Shown one piece after another: positions 1 to 13,850 of a stretch of DNA of 64,000 nucleotides; within the stretch, counting starts at the first letter, position 1, and the number at the start of each line of letters is the position of its first letter. The position numbers and the translations under genes were made by a program. The DNA comes from Hippasteria phrygiana (Eukaryota > Echinodermata > Asteroidea > Valvatida > Goniasteridae). Under the pieces are notes generated by a model, which was given only the letters and a program-made list of their open reading frames with translations, was not told the DNA's origin and made no database searches. The stretch covers positions 558,001-622,000 of the forward strand of contig JAZGUH010000564.1 of NCBI GenBank assembly GCA_037893225.1, written 5' to 3'.

Positions 1-96
1 TGAGGATACGACTTTTTAACTTACAATTCGTCAAACAATCCACAAGGGAAACTGACTAGGTAAATTTGAATACATTTTCAAAGTAAACAAGAAACT

Positions 97-168
97 GGCA
101 AGAGCGGGATTCGAACCTGCGACCTCCGGGTTACCGTACCGGCGCTCTAGCAACTGAACTATCTTGCC
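97..168 (-). repeat. Representative tRNA-like box of the array (72 nt)
   Basis: The minus strand folds as a tRNA: acceptor GGCAAGA pairs fully with TCTTGCC, the D stem is GCTC/GAGC around AGTTGGTA, the T arm has loop TTCGAAT, and the total is 72 nt. The A box (TAGCTCAGTTGG) and B box (GGTTCGAATCC) match pol III consensus. Against a working tRNA: the anticodon loop reads ACGGTAA, so position 33 is C where almost all tRNAs have U, and both the anticodon and T stems carry one mismatch. The triplet at the anticodon position is GGT (threonine-type). It is best read as a tRNA-derived SINE promoter, not a decoding tRNA. Equivalent boxes recur through the array (next at 409-480); some sub-types start GGCACGA and lose acceptor and D-stem pairs. 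Confidence 0.85.
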
Positions 169-936
169 CTATGATGGCGGTCTCCCAAATTGTCAGTATC
201 TTTGTTCGGGTGGGCGCTAGTCAGAAGTCATCAACCCAGAATGCCGTAAAGCCAGGGATCACACCCATTTTTACGATACAACCCGGGAAGCGACATTGTG
301 GGGATCACCCAATGAGTATACGACTTTTTAACTTACAATTCGTCAAACAATCCACAAGGGAAACTGACTCGGTAAATTTGAATACATTTTCAAAGTGAAC
401 AAGAAACTGGCAAGAGCGGGATTCGAACCTGCGACCTCCGGGTTACCGTACCGGCGCTCTACCAACTGAGTTATCGTGCCCTATATTGGCGGTCTCCCAA
501 ATTGTCAGTATCTTTGTTCGGGTGGGCGCTAGCCAGAAGTCATATACACAGAATGCGGTATAGCCAGGAATCACAACCAATTTTAAGGTACAACCCGGGA
601 AGTGACATTGTGGGGATCACCCAATGAGGATACGACTTTTTAACTTACAATTCGTCAAACAATCCACAAGGGAAACTGACTAGGTAAATTTGAATACATT
701 TTCAAAGTAAACAAGAAACTGGCAAGAGCGGGATTCGAACCTGCGACCTCCGGGTTACCGTACCGGCGTTCAACCAACTGAGCTATCTTGCTCTATGTTG
801 GCGGTCTCCCAAATTATCAGTATTTTAGTTCGGGTTGGCGCTAGTCAGAAGTCATAAACCCAGAATGCCGGATAGCCAGGGATCACACCCAATTTTCCGA
901 TACAACCTGGGAAGCGACACTGTGGGGATATCTCAA

Positions 937-1061
937 TTAGCCTTTTAGAGGTATGGCGGACACAATAGGAGGGCGCTTTTTGATTTAGGTATAAATACAA
1001 AGGTTTTACTCAAATAGTATAGCGCCCTCCTATTGTGTCCGCCATACCTCTAAAAGGCTAA
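937..1061. mobile_element. MITE-1 copy 1 (foldback, 125 bp)
   Basis: Perfect 41-bp terminal inverted repeats (starting TTAGCCTTTTAGAGG, ending in its complement) flank a 43-bp AT-rich loop. It sits in the array unit at a point where unoccupied units read CAATGAGG or TTAATGAGG, so the target duplication is only two bases (TA or AT). There is no coding capacity. The flanking unit has its own marker changes, which travel with the MITE in all copies. Confidence 0.9.
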
Positions 1062-2309
1062 TGAGGATACGACTTTTTAACTTACAATTCGTCAAACAAT
1101 CCACAAGGGAAACTGACTAGGTAAATTTGAATACATTTTCAAAGTGAACAAGAAACTGGCAAGAGCGGGATTCGAACCTGCGACCTCCGGGTTACCGTAC
1201 CGGCGCTCTAACAACTGAGTTATCGTGCCCTATATTGGCGGTCTCCCAAATTGTCAGTATCTTTGTTCGGGTGGGCGCTAGCCAGAAGTCATATACACAG
1301 AATGCCGTATAGCCAGGAATCACAACCAATTTTACGATACAACCCGGGAAGCGACATTGTGGGGATCACCCAATGAGGATACGACTTTTTAACTTACAAT
1401 TCGTCAAACAATCAACAAGGGAAACTGACTACGTAAATTTGAATACATTTTCAAAGTAAACAAGAAACTGGCAGGAGCGGGATTCGAACCTGCGACCTCC
1501 GGGTTACCGTACCGGCGCTCTAGCAACTGAACTATCTTGCCCTATGATGGCGGTCTCCCAAATTGTCAGTATCTTTGTTCGGGTGGGCGCTAGTCAGAAG
1601 TCATCAACCCAGAATGCCGTAAAGCCAGGGATCACACCCATTTTTACGATACAACCCGGGAAGCGACATTGTGGGGATCACCCAATGAGTATACGACTTT
1701 TTAACTTACAATTCGTCAAACAATCCACAAGGGAAACTGACTCGGTAAATTTGAATACATTTTCAAAGTGAACAAGAAACTGGCAAGAGCGGGATTCGAA
1801 CCTGCGACCTCCGGGTTACCGTACCGGCGATCTAGCAACTGAGCTATCTTGCCCTATGATGGCGGTCTCCCAAATTGTCAGTATCTTTGTTCGGGTGGGC
1901 GCTAGTCAGAAGTCATCAACCCAGAATGCCGTAAAGCCAGGGATCACACCCATTTTTACGATACAACCCGGGAAGCGACATTGTGGGGATCACCCAATGA
2001 GTATACGACTTTTTAACTTACAATTCGTCAAACAATCCACATGGGAAACTGACTCGGTAAATTTGAATACATTTTCAAAGTGAACAAGAAACTCGCAGGA
2101 GCGGGATTCGAACCTGCGACCTCCAGGTTACCGTACCAATGTTCTACCAACTGAGCTATCTTGCTCTATGTTGGCGGTCTCCCAAATTATCAGTATTTTA
2201 GTTCGGGTGGGCGCTAGTCAGAAGTCATAAACGTAGAATGCCGGATAGCCAGGGATCACACACAATTTTACGATACAACCTGGGAAGCGACACTGTGGGG
2301 ATATCTCAA

Positions 2310-2434
2310 TTAGCCTTTTAGAGGTATGGCGGACACAATAGGAGGGCGCTTTTTGATTTAGGTATAAATACAAAGGTTTTACTCAAATAGTATAGCGCCC
2401 TCCTATTGTGTCCGCCATACCTTTAAAAGGCTAA
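2310..2434. mobile_element. MITE-1 copy 2
   Basis: Same 125-bp foldback at the same site of the unit; one change in the right arm (CTTTAAAAGG). It lies 1,373 bp from copy 1, i.e. 125 + 4 units. Confidence 0.9.
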
Positions 2435-3680
2435 TGAGGATACGACTTTTTAACTTACAATTCGTCAAACAATCCACAAGGGAAACTGACTAGGTAAATT
2501 TGAATACATTTTCAAAGTGAACAAGAAACTGGCAAGAGCGGGATTCGAACCTGCGACCTCCGGGTTACCGTACCGGCGCTCTAACAACTGAGTTATCGTG
2601 CCCTATATTGGCGGTCTCCCAAATTGTCAGTATCTTTGTTCGGGTGGGCGCTAGCCAGAAGTCATATACACAGAATGCCGTATAGCCAGGAATCACAACC
2701 AATTTTACGATACAACCCGGGAAGCGACATTGTGGGGATCACCCAATGAGGATACGACTTTTTAACTTACAATTCGTCAAACAATCCACAAGGGAAACTG
2801 ACTAGGTAAATTTGAATACATTTTCAAAGTAAACAAGAAACTGGCAAGAGCGGGATTCGAACCTGCGACCTCCGGGTTACCGTTACCGCTCTAGCAACTG
2901 AGCTATCTTGCCCTATGATGGCGGTCTCCCAAATTGTCAGGATCTTTGTTCGGGTGGGCGCTAGTCAGAAGTCATCAACCCAGAATGCCGTAAAGCCAGG
3001 GATCACACCCATTTTTACGATACAACCCGGGAAGCGACATTGTGGGGATCACCCAATGAGTATACGACTTTTTAACTTACAATTCGTCAAACAATCCACA
3101 AGGGAAACTGACTCGGTAAATTTGAATACATTTTCAAAGTGAACAAGAAACTGGCAAGAGCGGGATTCGAACCTGCGACCTCCGGGTTACCGTACCGGCG
3201 CTCTACCAACTGAGTTATCGTGCCCTATATTGGCGGTCTCCCAAATTGTCAGTATCTTTGTTCGGGTGGGCGCTAGCCAGAAGTCATATACACAGAATGC
3301 GGTATAGCCAGGAATCACAACCAATTTTAAGGTACAACCCGGGAAGTGACATTGTGGGGATCACCCAATGAGGATACGACTTTTTAACTTACAATTCGTC
3401 AAACAATCCACAAGGGAAACTGACTAGGTAAATTTGAATACATTTTCAAAGTAAACAAGAAACTGGCAAGAGCGGGATTCGAACCTGCGACCTCCGGGTT
3501 ACCGTACCGGCGTTCAACCAACTGAGCTATCTTGCTCTATGTTGGCGGTCTCCCAAATTATCAGTATTTTAGTTCGGGTTGGCGCTAGTCAGAAGTCATA
3601 AACCCAGAATGCCGGATAGCCAGGGATCACACCCAATTTTCCGATACAACCTGGGAAGCGACACTGTGGGGATATCTCAA

Positions 3681-3805
3681 TTAGCCTTTTAGAGGTATGG
3701 CGGACACAATAGGAGGGCGCTTTTTGATTTAGGTATAAATACAAAGGTTTTACTCAAATAGTATAGCGCCCTCCTATTGTGTCCGCCATACCTCTAAAAG
3801 GCTAA
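3681..3805. mobile_element. MITE-1 copy 3
   Basis: Same foldback and flanks; 1,371 bp from copy 2. Confidence 0.9.
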
Positions 3806-4741
3806 TGAGGATACGACTTTTTAACTTACAATTCGTCAAACAATCCACAAGGGAAACTGACTAGGTAAATTTGAATACATTTTCAAAGTGAACAAGAAAC
3901 TGGCAAGAGCGGGATTCGAACCTGCGACCTCCGGGTTACCGTACCGGCGCTCTAACAACTGAGTTATCGTGCCCTATATTGGCGGTCTCCCAAATTGTCA
4001 GTATCTTTGTTCGGGTGGGCGCTAGCCAGAAGTCATATACACAGAATGCCGTATAGCCAGGAATCACAACCAATTTTACGATACAACCCGGGAAGCGACA
4101 TTGTGGGGATCACCCAATGAGGATACGACTTTTTAACTTACAATTCGTCAAACAATCCACAAGGGAAACTGACTAGGTAAATTTGAATACATTTTCAAAG
4201 TAAACAAGAAACTGGCAAGAGCGGGATTCGAACCTGCGACCTCCGGGTTAACGTACCGGCGCTCTAGCAACTGAGCTATCTTGCCCTATGATGGCGGTCT
4301 CCCAAATTGTCAGTATCTTTGTTCGGGTGGGCGCTAGTCAGAAGTCATCAACCCAGAATGCCGTAAAGCCAGGGATCACACCCATTTTTACGATACAACC
4401 CGGGAAGCGACATTGTGGGGATCACCCAATGAGTATACGACTTTTTAACTTACAATTCGTCAAACAATCCACAAGGGAAACTGACTCGGTAAATTTGAAT
4501 ACATTTTCAAAGTGAACAAGAAACTGGCAGGAGCGGGATTCGAACCTGCGACCTCCAGGTTACCGTACCGGCGTTCTACCAACTGAGCTATCTTGCTCTA
4601 TGTTGGCGGTCTCCCAAATTATCAGTATTTTAGTTCGGGTGGGCGCTAGTCAGAAGTCATAAACCCAGAATGCCGGATATCCAGGGATCACACCCAATTT
4701 TACGATACAACCTGGGAAGCGACACTGTGGGGATATCTCAA

Positions 4742-4866
4742 TTAGCCTTTTAGAGGTATGGCGGACACAATAGGAGGACGCTTTTTTATTTAGGTATAAA
4801 TACAAAGGTTTTACTCAAATAGTATAGCGCCCTCCTATTGTGTCCGCCATACCTCTAAAAGGCTAA
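4742..4866. mobile_element. MITE-1 copy 4
   Basis: Same foldback with a substitution in the left arm (GGAGGACGC) and in the loop; 1,061 bp from copy 3 (125 + 3 units). Confidence 0.9.
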
Positions 4867-6114
4867 TGAGGATACGACTTTTTAACTTACAATTCGTCAA
4901 ACAATCCACAAGGGAAACTGACTAGGTAAATTTGAATACATTTTCAAAGTGAACAAGAAACTGGCAAGAGCGGGATTCGAACCTGCGACCTCCGGGTTAC
5001 CGTACCGGCGCTCTAACAACTGAGTTATCGTGCCCTATATTGGCGGTCTCCCAAATTGTCAGTATCTTTGTTCGGGTGGGCGCTAGCCAGAAGTCATATA
5101 CACAGAATGCCGTATAGCCAGGAATCACAACGAATTTTACGATACAACCCGGGAAGCGACATTGTGGGGATCACCCAATGAGGATACGACTTTTTAACTT
5201 ACAATTCGTCAAACAATCCACAAGGGAAACTGACTACGTAAATTTGAATACATTTTCAAAGTAAACAAGAAACTGGCAGGAGCGGGATTCGAACCTGCGA
5301 CCTCCGGGTTACCGTACCGGCGCTCTAGCAACTGAACTATCTTGCCCTATGATGGCGGTCTCCCAAATTGTCAGTATCTTTGTTCGGGTGGGCGCTAGTC
5401 AGAAGTCATCAACCCAGAATGCCGTAAAGCCAGGGATCACACCCATTTTTACGATACAACCCGGGAAGCGACATTGTGGGGATCACCCAATGAGTATACG
5501 ACTTTTTAACTTACAATTCGTCAAACAATCCACAAGGGAAACTGACTCGGTAAATTTGAATACATTTTCAAAGTGAACAAGAAACTGGCAAGAGCGGGAT
5601 TCGAACCTGCGACCTCCGGGTTACCGTACCGGCGATCTAGCAACTGAGCTATCTTGCCCTATGATGGCGGTCTCCCAAATTGTCAGTATCTTTGTTCGGG
5701 TGGGCGCTAGTCAGAAGTCATCAACCCAGAATGCCGTAAAGCCAGGGATCACACCCATTTTTACGATACAACCCGGGAAGCGACATTGTGGGGATCACCC
5801 AATGAGTATACGACTTTTTAACTTACAATTCGTCAAACAATCCACATGGGAAACTGACTCGGTAAATTTGAATACATTTTCAAAGTGAACAAGAAACTCG
5901 CAGGAGCGGGATTCGAACCTGCGACCTCCAGGTTACCGTACCAATGTTCTACCAACTGAGCTATCTTGCTCTATGTTGGCGGTCTCCCAAATTATCAGTA
6001 TTTTAGTTCGGGTGGGCGCTAGTCAGAAGTCATAAACGTAGAATGCCGGATAGCCAGGGATCACACCCAATTTTACGATACAACCTGGGAAGCGACACTG
6101 TGGGGATATCTCAA

Positions 6115-6239
6115 TTAGCCTTTTAGAGGTATGGCGGACACAATAGGAGGGCGCTTTTTGATTTAGGTATAAATACAAAGGTTTTACTCAAATAGTATAG
6201 CGCCCTCCTATTGTGTCCGCCATACCTCTAAAAGGCTAA
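6115..6239. mobile_element. MITE-1 copy 5
   Basis: Same foldback; 1,373 bp from copy 4 and 3,805 bp from copy 2. Confidence 0.9.
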
Positions 6240-8420
6240 TGAGGATACGACTTTTTAACTTACAATTCGTCAAACAATCCACAAGGGAAACTGACTAGGT
6301 AAATTTGAATACATTTTCAAAGTGAACAAGAAACTGGCAAGAGCGGGATTCGAACCTGCGACCTCCGGGTTACCGTACCGGCGCTCTAACAACTGAGTTA
6401 TCGTGCCCTATATTGGCGGTCTCCCAAATTGTCAGTATCTTTGTTCGGGTGGGCGCTAGCCAGAAGTCATATACACAGAATGCCGTATAGCCAGGAATCA
6501 CAACCAATTTTACGATACAACCCGGGAAGCGACATTGTGGGGATCACCCAATGAGGATACGACTTTTTAACTTACAATTCGTCAAACAATCCACAAGGGA
6601 AACTGACTAGGTAAATTTGAATACATTTTCAAAGTAAACAAGAAACTGGCAGGAGCGGGATTCGAACCTGCGACCTCCGGGTTACCGTACCGGCGCTCTA
6701 GCAACTGAACTATCTTGCCCTATGATGGCGGTCTCCCAAATTGTCAGTATCTTTGTTCGGGTGGGCGCTAGTCAGAAGTCATCAACCCAGAATGCCGTAA
6801 AGCCAGGGATCACACCCATTTTTACGATACAACCCGGGAAGCGACATTGTGGGGATCACCCAATGAGTATACGACTTTTTAACTTACAATTCGTCAAACA
6901 ATCCACAAGGGAAACTGACTCGGTAAATTTGAATACATTTTCAAAGTGAACAAGAAACTGGCAAGAGCGGGATTCGAACCTGCGACCTCCGGGTTACCGT
7001 ACCGGCGCTCTAACAACTGAGTTATCGTGCCCTATATTGGCGGTCTCCCAAATTGTCAGTATCTTTGTTCGGGTGGGCGCTAGCCAGAAGTCATATACAC
7101 AGAATGCCGTATAGCCAGGAATCACAACCAATTTTACGGTACAACCCGGGAAGCGACATTGTGGGGATCACCCAATGAGGATACGACTTTTTAACTTACA
7201 ATTCGTCAAACAATCCACAAGGGAAACTGACTAGGTAAATTTGAATACATTTTCAAAGTAAACATGAAACTGGCAAGAGCGGGATTCGAACATGCGACCT
7301 CCGGGTTACCGTTACCGCTCTAGCAACTGAGCTATCTTGCCCTATGATGGCGGTCTCCCAAATTGTCAGGATCTTTGTTCGGGTGGGCGCTAGTCAGAAG
7401 TCATCAACCCAGAATGCCGTAAAGCCAGGGATCACACCCATTTTTACGATACAACCCGGGAAGCGACATTGTGGGGATCACCCAATGAGTATACGACTTT
7501 TTAACTTACAATTCGTCAAACAATCCACAAGGGAAACTGACTAGGTAAATTTGAATACATTTTCAAAGTGAACAAGAAACTGGCAGGAGCGGGATTCGAA
7601 CCTGCGACCTCCGGGTTACCGTACCGGCGCTCTAACAACTGAGTTATCGTGCCCTATATTGGCGGTCTCCCAAATTGTCAGTATCTTTGTTCGGGTGGGC
7701 GCTAGCCAGAAGTCATATACACAGAATGCCGTATAGCCAGGAATCACAACCAATTTTACGATACAACCCGGGAAGCGACATTGTGGGGATCACCCAATGA
7801 GGATACGACTTTTTAACTTACAATTCGTCAAACAATCCACAAGGGAAACTGACTAGGTAAATTTGAATACATTTTCAAAGTAAACAAGAAACTGGCAAGA
7901 GCGGGATTCGAACCTGCGACCTCCGGGTTACCGTACCGGCGCTCTAGCAACTGAGCTATCTTGCCCTATGATGGCGGTCTCCCAAATTGTCAGTATCTTT
8001 GTTCGGGTGGGCGCTAGTCAGAAGTCATCAACCCAGAATGCCGTAAAGCCAGGGATCACACCCATTTTTACGATACAACCCGGGAAGCGACATTGTGGGG
8101 ATCACCCAATGAGTATACGACTTTTTAACTTACAATTCGTCAAACAATCCACAAGGGAAACTGACTAGGTAAATTTGAATACATTTTCAAAGTGAACAAG
8201 AAACTGGCAGGAGCGGGATTCGAACCTGCGACCTCCAGGTTACCGTACCAATGTTCTACCAACTGAGCTATCTTGCTCTATGTTGGCGGTCTCCCAAATT
8301 ATCAGTATTTTAGTTCGGGTGGGCGCTAGTCAGAAGTCATAAACGTAGAATGCCGGATAGCCAGGGATCACACCCAATTTTACGATACAACCTGGGAAGC
8401 GACACTGTGGGATATCTCAA

Positions 8421-8545
8421 TTAGCCTTTTAGAGGTATGGCGGACACAATAGGAGGGCGCTTTTTGATTTAGGTATAAATACAAAGGTTTTACTCAAATA
8501 GTATAGCGCCCTCCTATTGTGTCCGCCATACCTCTAAAAGGCTAA
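8421..8545. mobile_element. MITE-1 copy 6
   Basis: Same foldback; 2,306 bp from copy 5 (125 + 7 units), the longest MITE-free interval of block 1. Confidence 0.9.
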
Positions 8546-9169
8546 TGAGGATACGACTTTCTAACTTACAATTCGTCAAACAATCCACAAGGGAAACTGA
8601 CTAGGTAAATTTGAATACATTTTCAAAGTGAACAAGAAACTGGCAAGAGCGGGATTCGAACCTGCGACCTCCGGGTTACCGTACCGGCGCTCTACCAACT
8701 GAGTTATCGTGCCCTATATTGGCGGTCTCCCAAATTGTCAGTATCTTTGTTCGGGTGGGCGCTAGCCAGAAGTCATATACACAGAATGCGGTATAGCCAG
8801 GAATCACAACCAATTTTACGGTACAACCCGGGAAGTGACATTGTGGGGATCACCCAATGAGGATACGACTTTTTAACTTACAATTCGTCAAACAATCCAC
8901 AAGGGAAACTGACTAGGTAAATTTGAATACATTTTCAAAGTAAACAAGAAACTGGCAAGAGCGGGATTCGAACCTGCGACCTCCGGGTTACCGTACCGGC
9001 GTTCAACCAACTGAGCTATCTTGCTCTATGTTGGCGGTCTCCCAAATTATCAGTATTTTAGTTCGGGTTGGCGCTAGTCAGAAGTCATAAACCCAGAATG
9101 CCGGATAGCCAGGGATCACACCCAATTTTCCGATACAACCTGGGAAGCGACACTGTGGGGATATCTCAA

Positions 9170-9294
9170 TTAGCCTTTTAGAGGTATGGCGGACACAATA
9201 GGAGGGCGCTTTTTGATTTAGGTATAAATACAAAGGTTTTACTCAAATAGTATAGCGCCCTCCTATTGTGTCCGCCATACCTCTAAAAGGCTAA
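9170..9294. mobile_element. MITE-1 copy 7
   Basis: Same foldback; 749 bp from copy 6 (125 + 2 units), the shortest interval. Confidence 0.9.
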
Positions 9295-10230
9295 TGAGGA
9301 TACGACTTTTTAACTTACAATTCGTCAAACAATCCACAAGGGAAACTGACTAGGTAAATTTGAATACATTTTCAAAGTGAACAAGAAACTGGCAAGAGCG
9401 GGATTCGAACCTGCGACCTCCGGGTTACCGTACCGGCGCTCTAACAACTGAGTTATCGTGCCCTATATTGGCGGTCTCCCAAATTGTCAGTATCTTTGTT
9501 CGGGTGGGCGCTAGCCAGAAGTCATATACACAGAATGCCGTATAGCCAGGAATCACAACCAATTTTACGATACAACCCGGGAAGCGACATTGTGGGGATC
9601 ACCCAATGAGGATACGACTTTTTAACTTACAATTCGTCAAACAATCCACAAGGGAAACTGACTAGGTAAATTTGAATACATTTTCAAAGTAAACAAGAAA
9701 CTGGCAAGAGCGGGATTCGAACCTGCGACCTCCGGGTTAACGTACCGGCGCTCTAGCAACTGAGCTATCTTGCCCTATGATGGCGGTCTCCCAAATTGTC
9801 AGTATCTTTGTTCGGGTGGGCGCTAGTCAGAAGTCATCAACCCAGAATGCCGTAAAGCCAGGGATCACACCCATTTTTACGATACAACCCGGGAAGCGAC
9901 ATTGTGGGGATCACCCAATGAGTATACGACTTTTTAACTTACAATTCGTCAAACAATCCACAAGGGAAACTGACTAGGTAAATTTGAATACATTTTCAAA
10001 GTGAACAAGAAACTGGCAGGAGCGGGATTCGAACCTGCGACCTCCAGGTTACCGTACCAATGTTCTACCAACTGAGCTATCTTGCTCTATGTTGGCGGTC
10101 TCCCAAATTATCAGTATTTTAGTTCGGGTGGGCGCTAGTCAGAAGTCATAAACGTAGAATGCCGGATAGCCAGGGATCACACCCAATTTTACGATACAAC
10201 CTGGGAAGCGACACTGTGGGGATATCTCAA

Positions 10231-10355
10231 TTAGCCTTTTAGAGGTATGGCGGACACAATAGGAGGGCGGTTTTTGATTTAGGTATAAATACAAAGGTTT
10301 TACTCAAATAGTATAGCGCCCTCCTATTGTGTCCGCCATACCTCTAAAAGGCTAA
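10231..10355. mobile_element. MITE-1 copy 8
   Basis: Same foldback with one arm change (GAGGGCGG); 1,061 bp from copy 7. Confidence 0.9.
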
Positions 10356-11603
10356 TGAGGATACGACTTTTTAACTTACAATTCGTCAAACAATCCACAA
10401 GGGAAACTGACTAGGTAAATTTGAATACATTTTCAAAGTGAACAAGAAACTGGCAAGAGCGGGATTCGAACCTGCGACCTCCGGGTTACCGTACCGGCGC
10501 TCTAACAACTGAGTTATCGTGCCCTATATTGGCGGTCTCGCAAATTGTCAGTATCTTTGTTCGGGTGGGCGCTAGCCAGAAGTCATATACACAGAATGCC
10601 GTATAGCCAGGAATCACAACCAATTTTACGATACAACCCGGGAAGCGACATTGTGGGGATCACCCAATGAGGATACGACTTTTTAACTTACAGTTCGTCA
10701 AACAATCCACAAGGGAAACTGACTAGGTAAATTTGAATACATTTTCAAAGTAAACAAGAAACTGGCAGGAGCGGGATTCGAACCTGCGACCTCCGGGTTA
10801 CCGTACCGGCGCTCTAGCAACTGAACTATCTTGCCCTATGATGGCGGTCTCCCAAATTTTCAGTATCTTTGTTCGGGTGGGCGCTAGTCAGAAGTCATCA
10901 ACCCAGAATGCCGTAAAGCCAGGGATCACACCCATTTTTACGATACAACCCGGGAAGCGACATTGTGGGGATCACCCAATGAGTATACGACTTTTTAACT
11001 TACAATTCGTCAAACAATCCACAAGGGAAACTGACTCGGTAAATTTGAATACATTTTCAAAGTGAACAAGAAACTGGCAAGAGCGGGATTCGAACCTGCG
11101 ACCTCCGGGTTACCGTACCGGCGCTCTACCAACTGAGTTATCGTGCCCTATATTGGCGGTCTCCCAAATTGTCAGTATCTTTGTTCGGGTGGGCGCTAGC
11201 CAGAAGTCATATACACAGAATGCCGTATAGCCAGGAATCACAACCAATTTTACGGTACAACCCGGGAAGCGACATTGTGGGGATCACCCAATGAGGATAC
11301 GACTTTTTAACTTACAATTCGTCAAACAATCCACAAGGGAAACTGACTAGGTAAATTTGAATACATTTTCAAAGTAAACAAGAAACTGGCAAGAGCGGGA
11401 TTCGAACCTGCGACCTCCGGGTTACCGTACCGGCGTTCTACCAACTGAGCTATCTTGCTCTATGTTGGCGGTCTCCCAAATTATCAGTATTTTAGTTCGG
11501 GTTGGCGCTAGTCAGAAGTCATCAACCCAGAATGCCGGATAGCCAGGGATCACACCCAATTTTCCGATACAACCTGGGAAGCGACACTGTGGGGATATCT
11601 CAA

Positions 11604-11728
11604 TTAGCCTTTTAGAGGTATGGCGGACACAATAGGAGGGCGCTTTTTGATTTAGGTATAAATACAAAGGTTTTACTCAAATAGTATAGCGCCCTCCTAT
11701 TGTGTCCGCCATACCTCTAAAAGGCTAA
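11604..11728. mobile_element. MITE-1 copy 9
   Basis: Same foldback; 1,373 bp from copy 8. Confidence 0.9.
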
Positions 11729-12664
11729 TGAGGATACGACTTTTTAACTTACAATTCGTCAAACAATCCACAAGGGAAACTGACTAGGTAAATTTGAATA
11801 CATTTTCAAAGTGAACAAGAAACTGGCAAGAGCGGGATTCGAACCTGCGACCTCCGGGTTACCGTACCGGCGCTCTAACAACTGAGTTATCGTGCCCTAT
11901 ATTGGCGGTCTCCCAAATTGTCAGTATCTTTGTTCGGGTGGGCGCTAGCCAGAAGTCATATACACAGAATGCCGTATAGCCAGGAATCACAACCAATTTT
12001 ACGATACAACCCGGGAAGCGACATTGTGGGGATCACCCAATGAGGATACGACTTTTTAACTTACAATTCGTCAAACAATCCACAAGGGAAACTGACTAGG
12101 TAAATTTGAATACATTTTCAAAGTAAACAAGAAACTGGCAAGAGCGGGATTCGAACCTGCGACCTCCGGGTTACCGTACCGGCGCTCTAGCAACTGAGCT
12201 ATCTTGCCCTATGATGGCGGTCTCCCAAATTGTCAGTATCTTTGTTCGGGTGGGCGCTAGTCAGAAGTCATCAACCCAGAATGCCGTAAAGCCAGGGATC
12301 ACACCCATTTTTACGATACAACCCGGGAAGCGACATTGTGGGGATCACCCAATGAGTATACGACTTTTTAACTTACAATTCGTCAAACAATCCACAAGGG
12401 AAACTGACTAGGTAAATTTGAATACATTTTCAAAGTGAACAAGAAACTGGCAGGAGCGGGATTCGAACCTGCGACCTCCAGGTTACCGTACCAATGTTCT
12501 ACCAACTGAGCTATCTTGCTCTATGTTGGCGGTCTCCCAAATTATCAGTATTTTAGTTCGGGTGGGCGCTAGTCAGAAGTCATAAACGTAGAATGCCGGA
12601 TAGCCTGGGATCACACCCAATTTTACGATACAACCTGGGAAGCGACACTGTGGGGATATCTCAA

Positions 12665-12789
12665 TTAGCCTTTTAGAGGTATGGCGGACACAATAGGAGG
12701 GCGCTTTTTGATTTAGGTATAAATACAAAGGTTTTACTCAAATAGTATAGCGCCCTCCTATTGTGTCCGCCATACCTCTAAAAGGCTAA
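12665..12789. mobile_element. MITE-1 copy 10
   Basis: Same foldback; 1,061 bp from copy 9. Confidence 0.9.
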
Positions 12790-13725
12790 TGAGGATACGA
12801 CTTTCTAACTTACAATTCGTCAAACAATCCACAAGGGAAACTGACTAGGTAAATTTGAATACATTTTCAAAGTGAACAAGAAACTGGCAAGAGCGGGATT
12901 CGAACCTGCGACCTCCGGGTTACCGTACCGGCGCTCTAACAACTGAGTTATCGTGCCCTATATTGGCGGTCTCCCAAATTGTCAGTATCTTTGTTCGGGT
13001 GGGCGCTAGCCAGAAGTCATATACACAGAATGCCGTATAGCCAGGAATCACAACCAATTTTACGATACAACCCGGGAAGCGACATTGTGGGGATCACCCA
13101 ATGAGGATACGACTTTTTAACTTACAATTCGTCAAACAATCCACAAGGGAAACTGACTAGGTAAATTTGAATACATTTTCAAAGTAAACAAGAAACTGGC
13201 AAGAGCGGGATTCGAACCTGCGACCTCCGGGTTACCGTACCGGCGCTCTAGCAACTGAGCTATCTTGCCCTATGATGGCGGTCTCCCAAATTCTCAGTAT
13301 CTTTGTTCGGGTGGGCGCTAGTCAGAAGTCATCAACCCAGAATGCCGTAAAGCCAGGGATCACACCCATTTTTACGATACAACCTGGGAAGCGACATTGT
13401 GGGGATCACCCAATGAGTATACGACTTTTTAACTTACAATTCGTCAAACAATCCACAAGGGAAACTGACTCGGTAAATTTGAATACATTTTCAAAGTGAA
13501 CAAGAAACTGGCAGGAGCGGGATTCGAACCTGCGACCTCCAGGTTACCGTACCGGCGTTCTACCAACTGAGCTATCTTGCTCTATGTTGGCGGTCTCCCA
13601 AATTATCAGTATTTTAGTTCGGGTGGGCGCTAGTCAGAAGTCATAAACCCAGAATGCCGGATAGCCAGGGATCACACCCAATTTTACGATACAACCTGGG
13701 AAGCGACACTGTGGGGATATCTCAA

Positions 13726-13850
13726 TTAGCCTTTTAGAGGTATGGCGGACACAATAGGAGGGCGCTTTTTGATTTAGGTATAAATACAAAGGTTTTACTC
13801 AAATAGTATAGCGCCCTCCTATTGTGTCCGCCATACCTCTAAAAGGCTAA
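13726..13850. mobile_element. MITE-1 copy 11
   Basis: Same foldback; 1,061 bp from copy 10. Confidence 0.9.

Noticed and set aside
97..168. A cluster of functional tRNA-Thr genes
   Set aside because: C at position 33, stem mismatches and no terminator argue for tRNA-derived repeats. Functional tRNA scoring would settle it.
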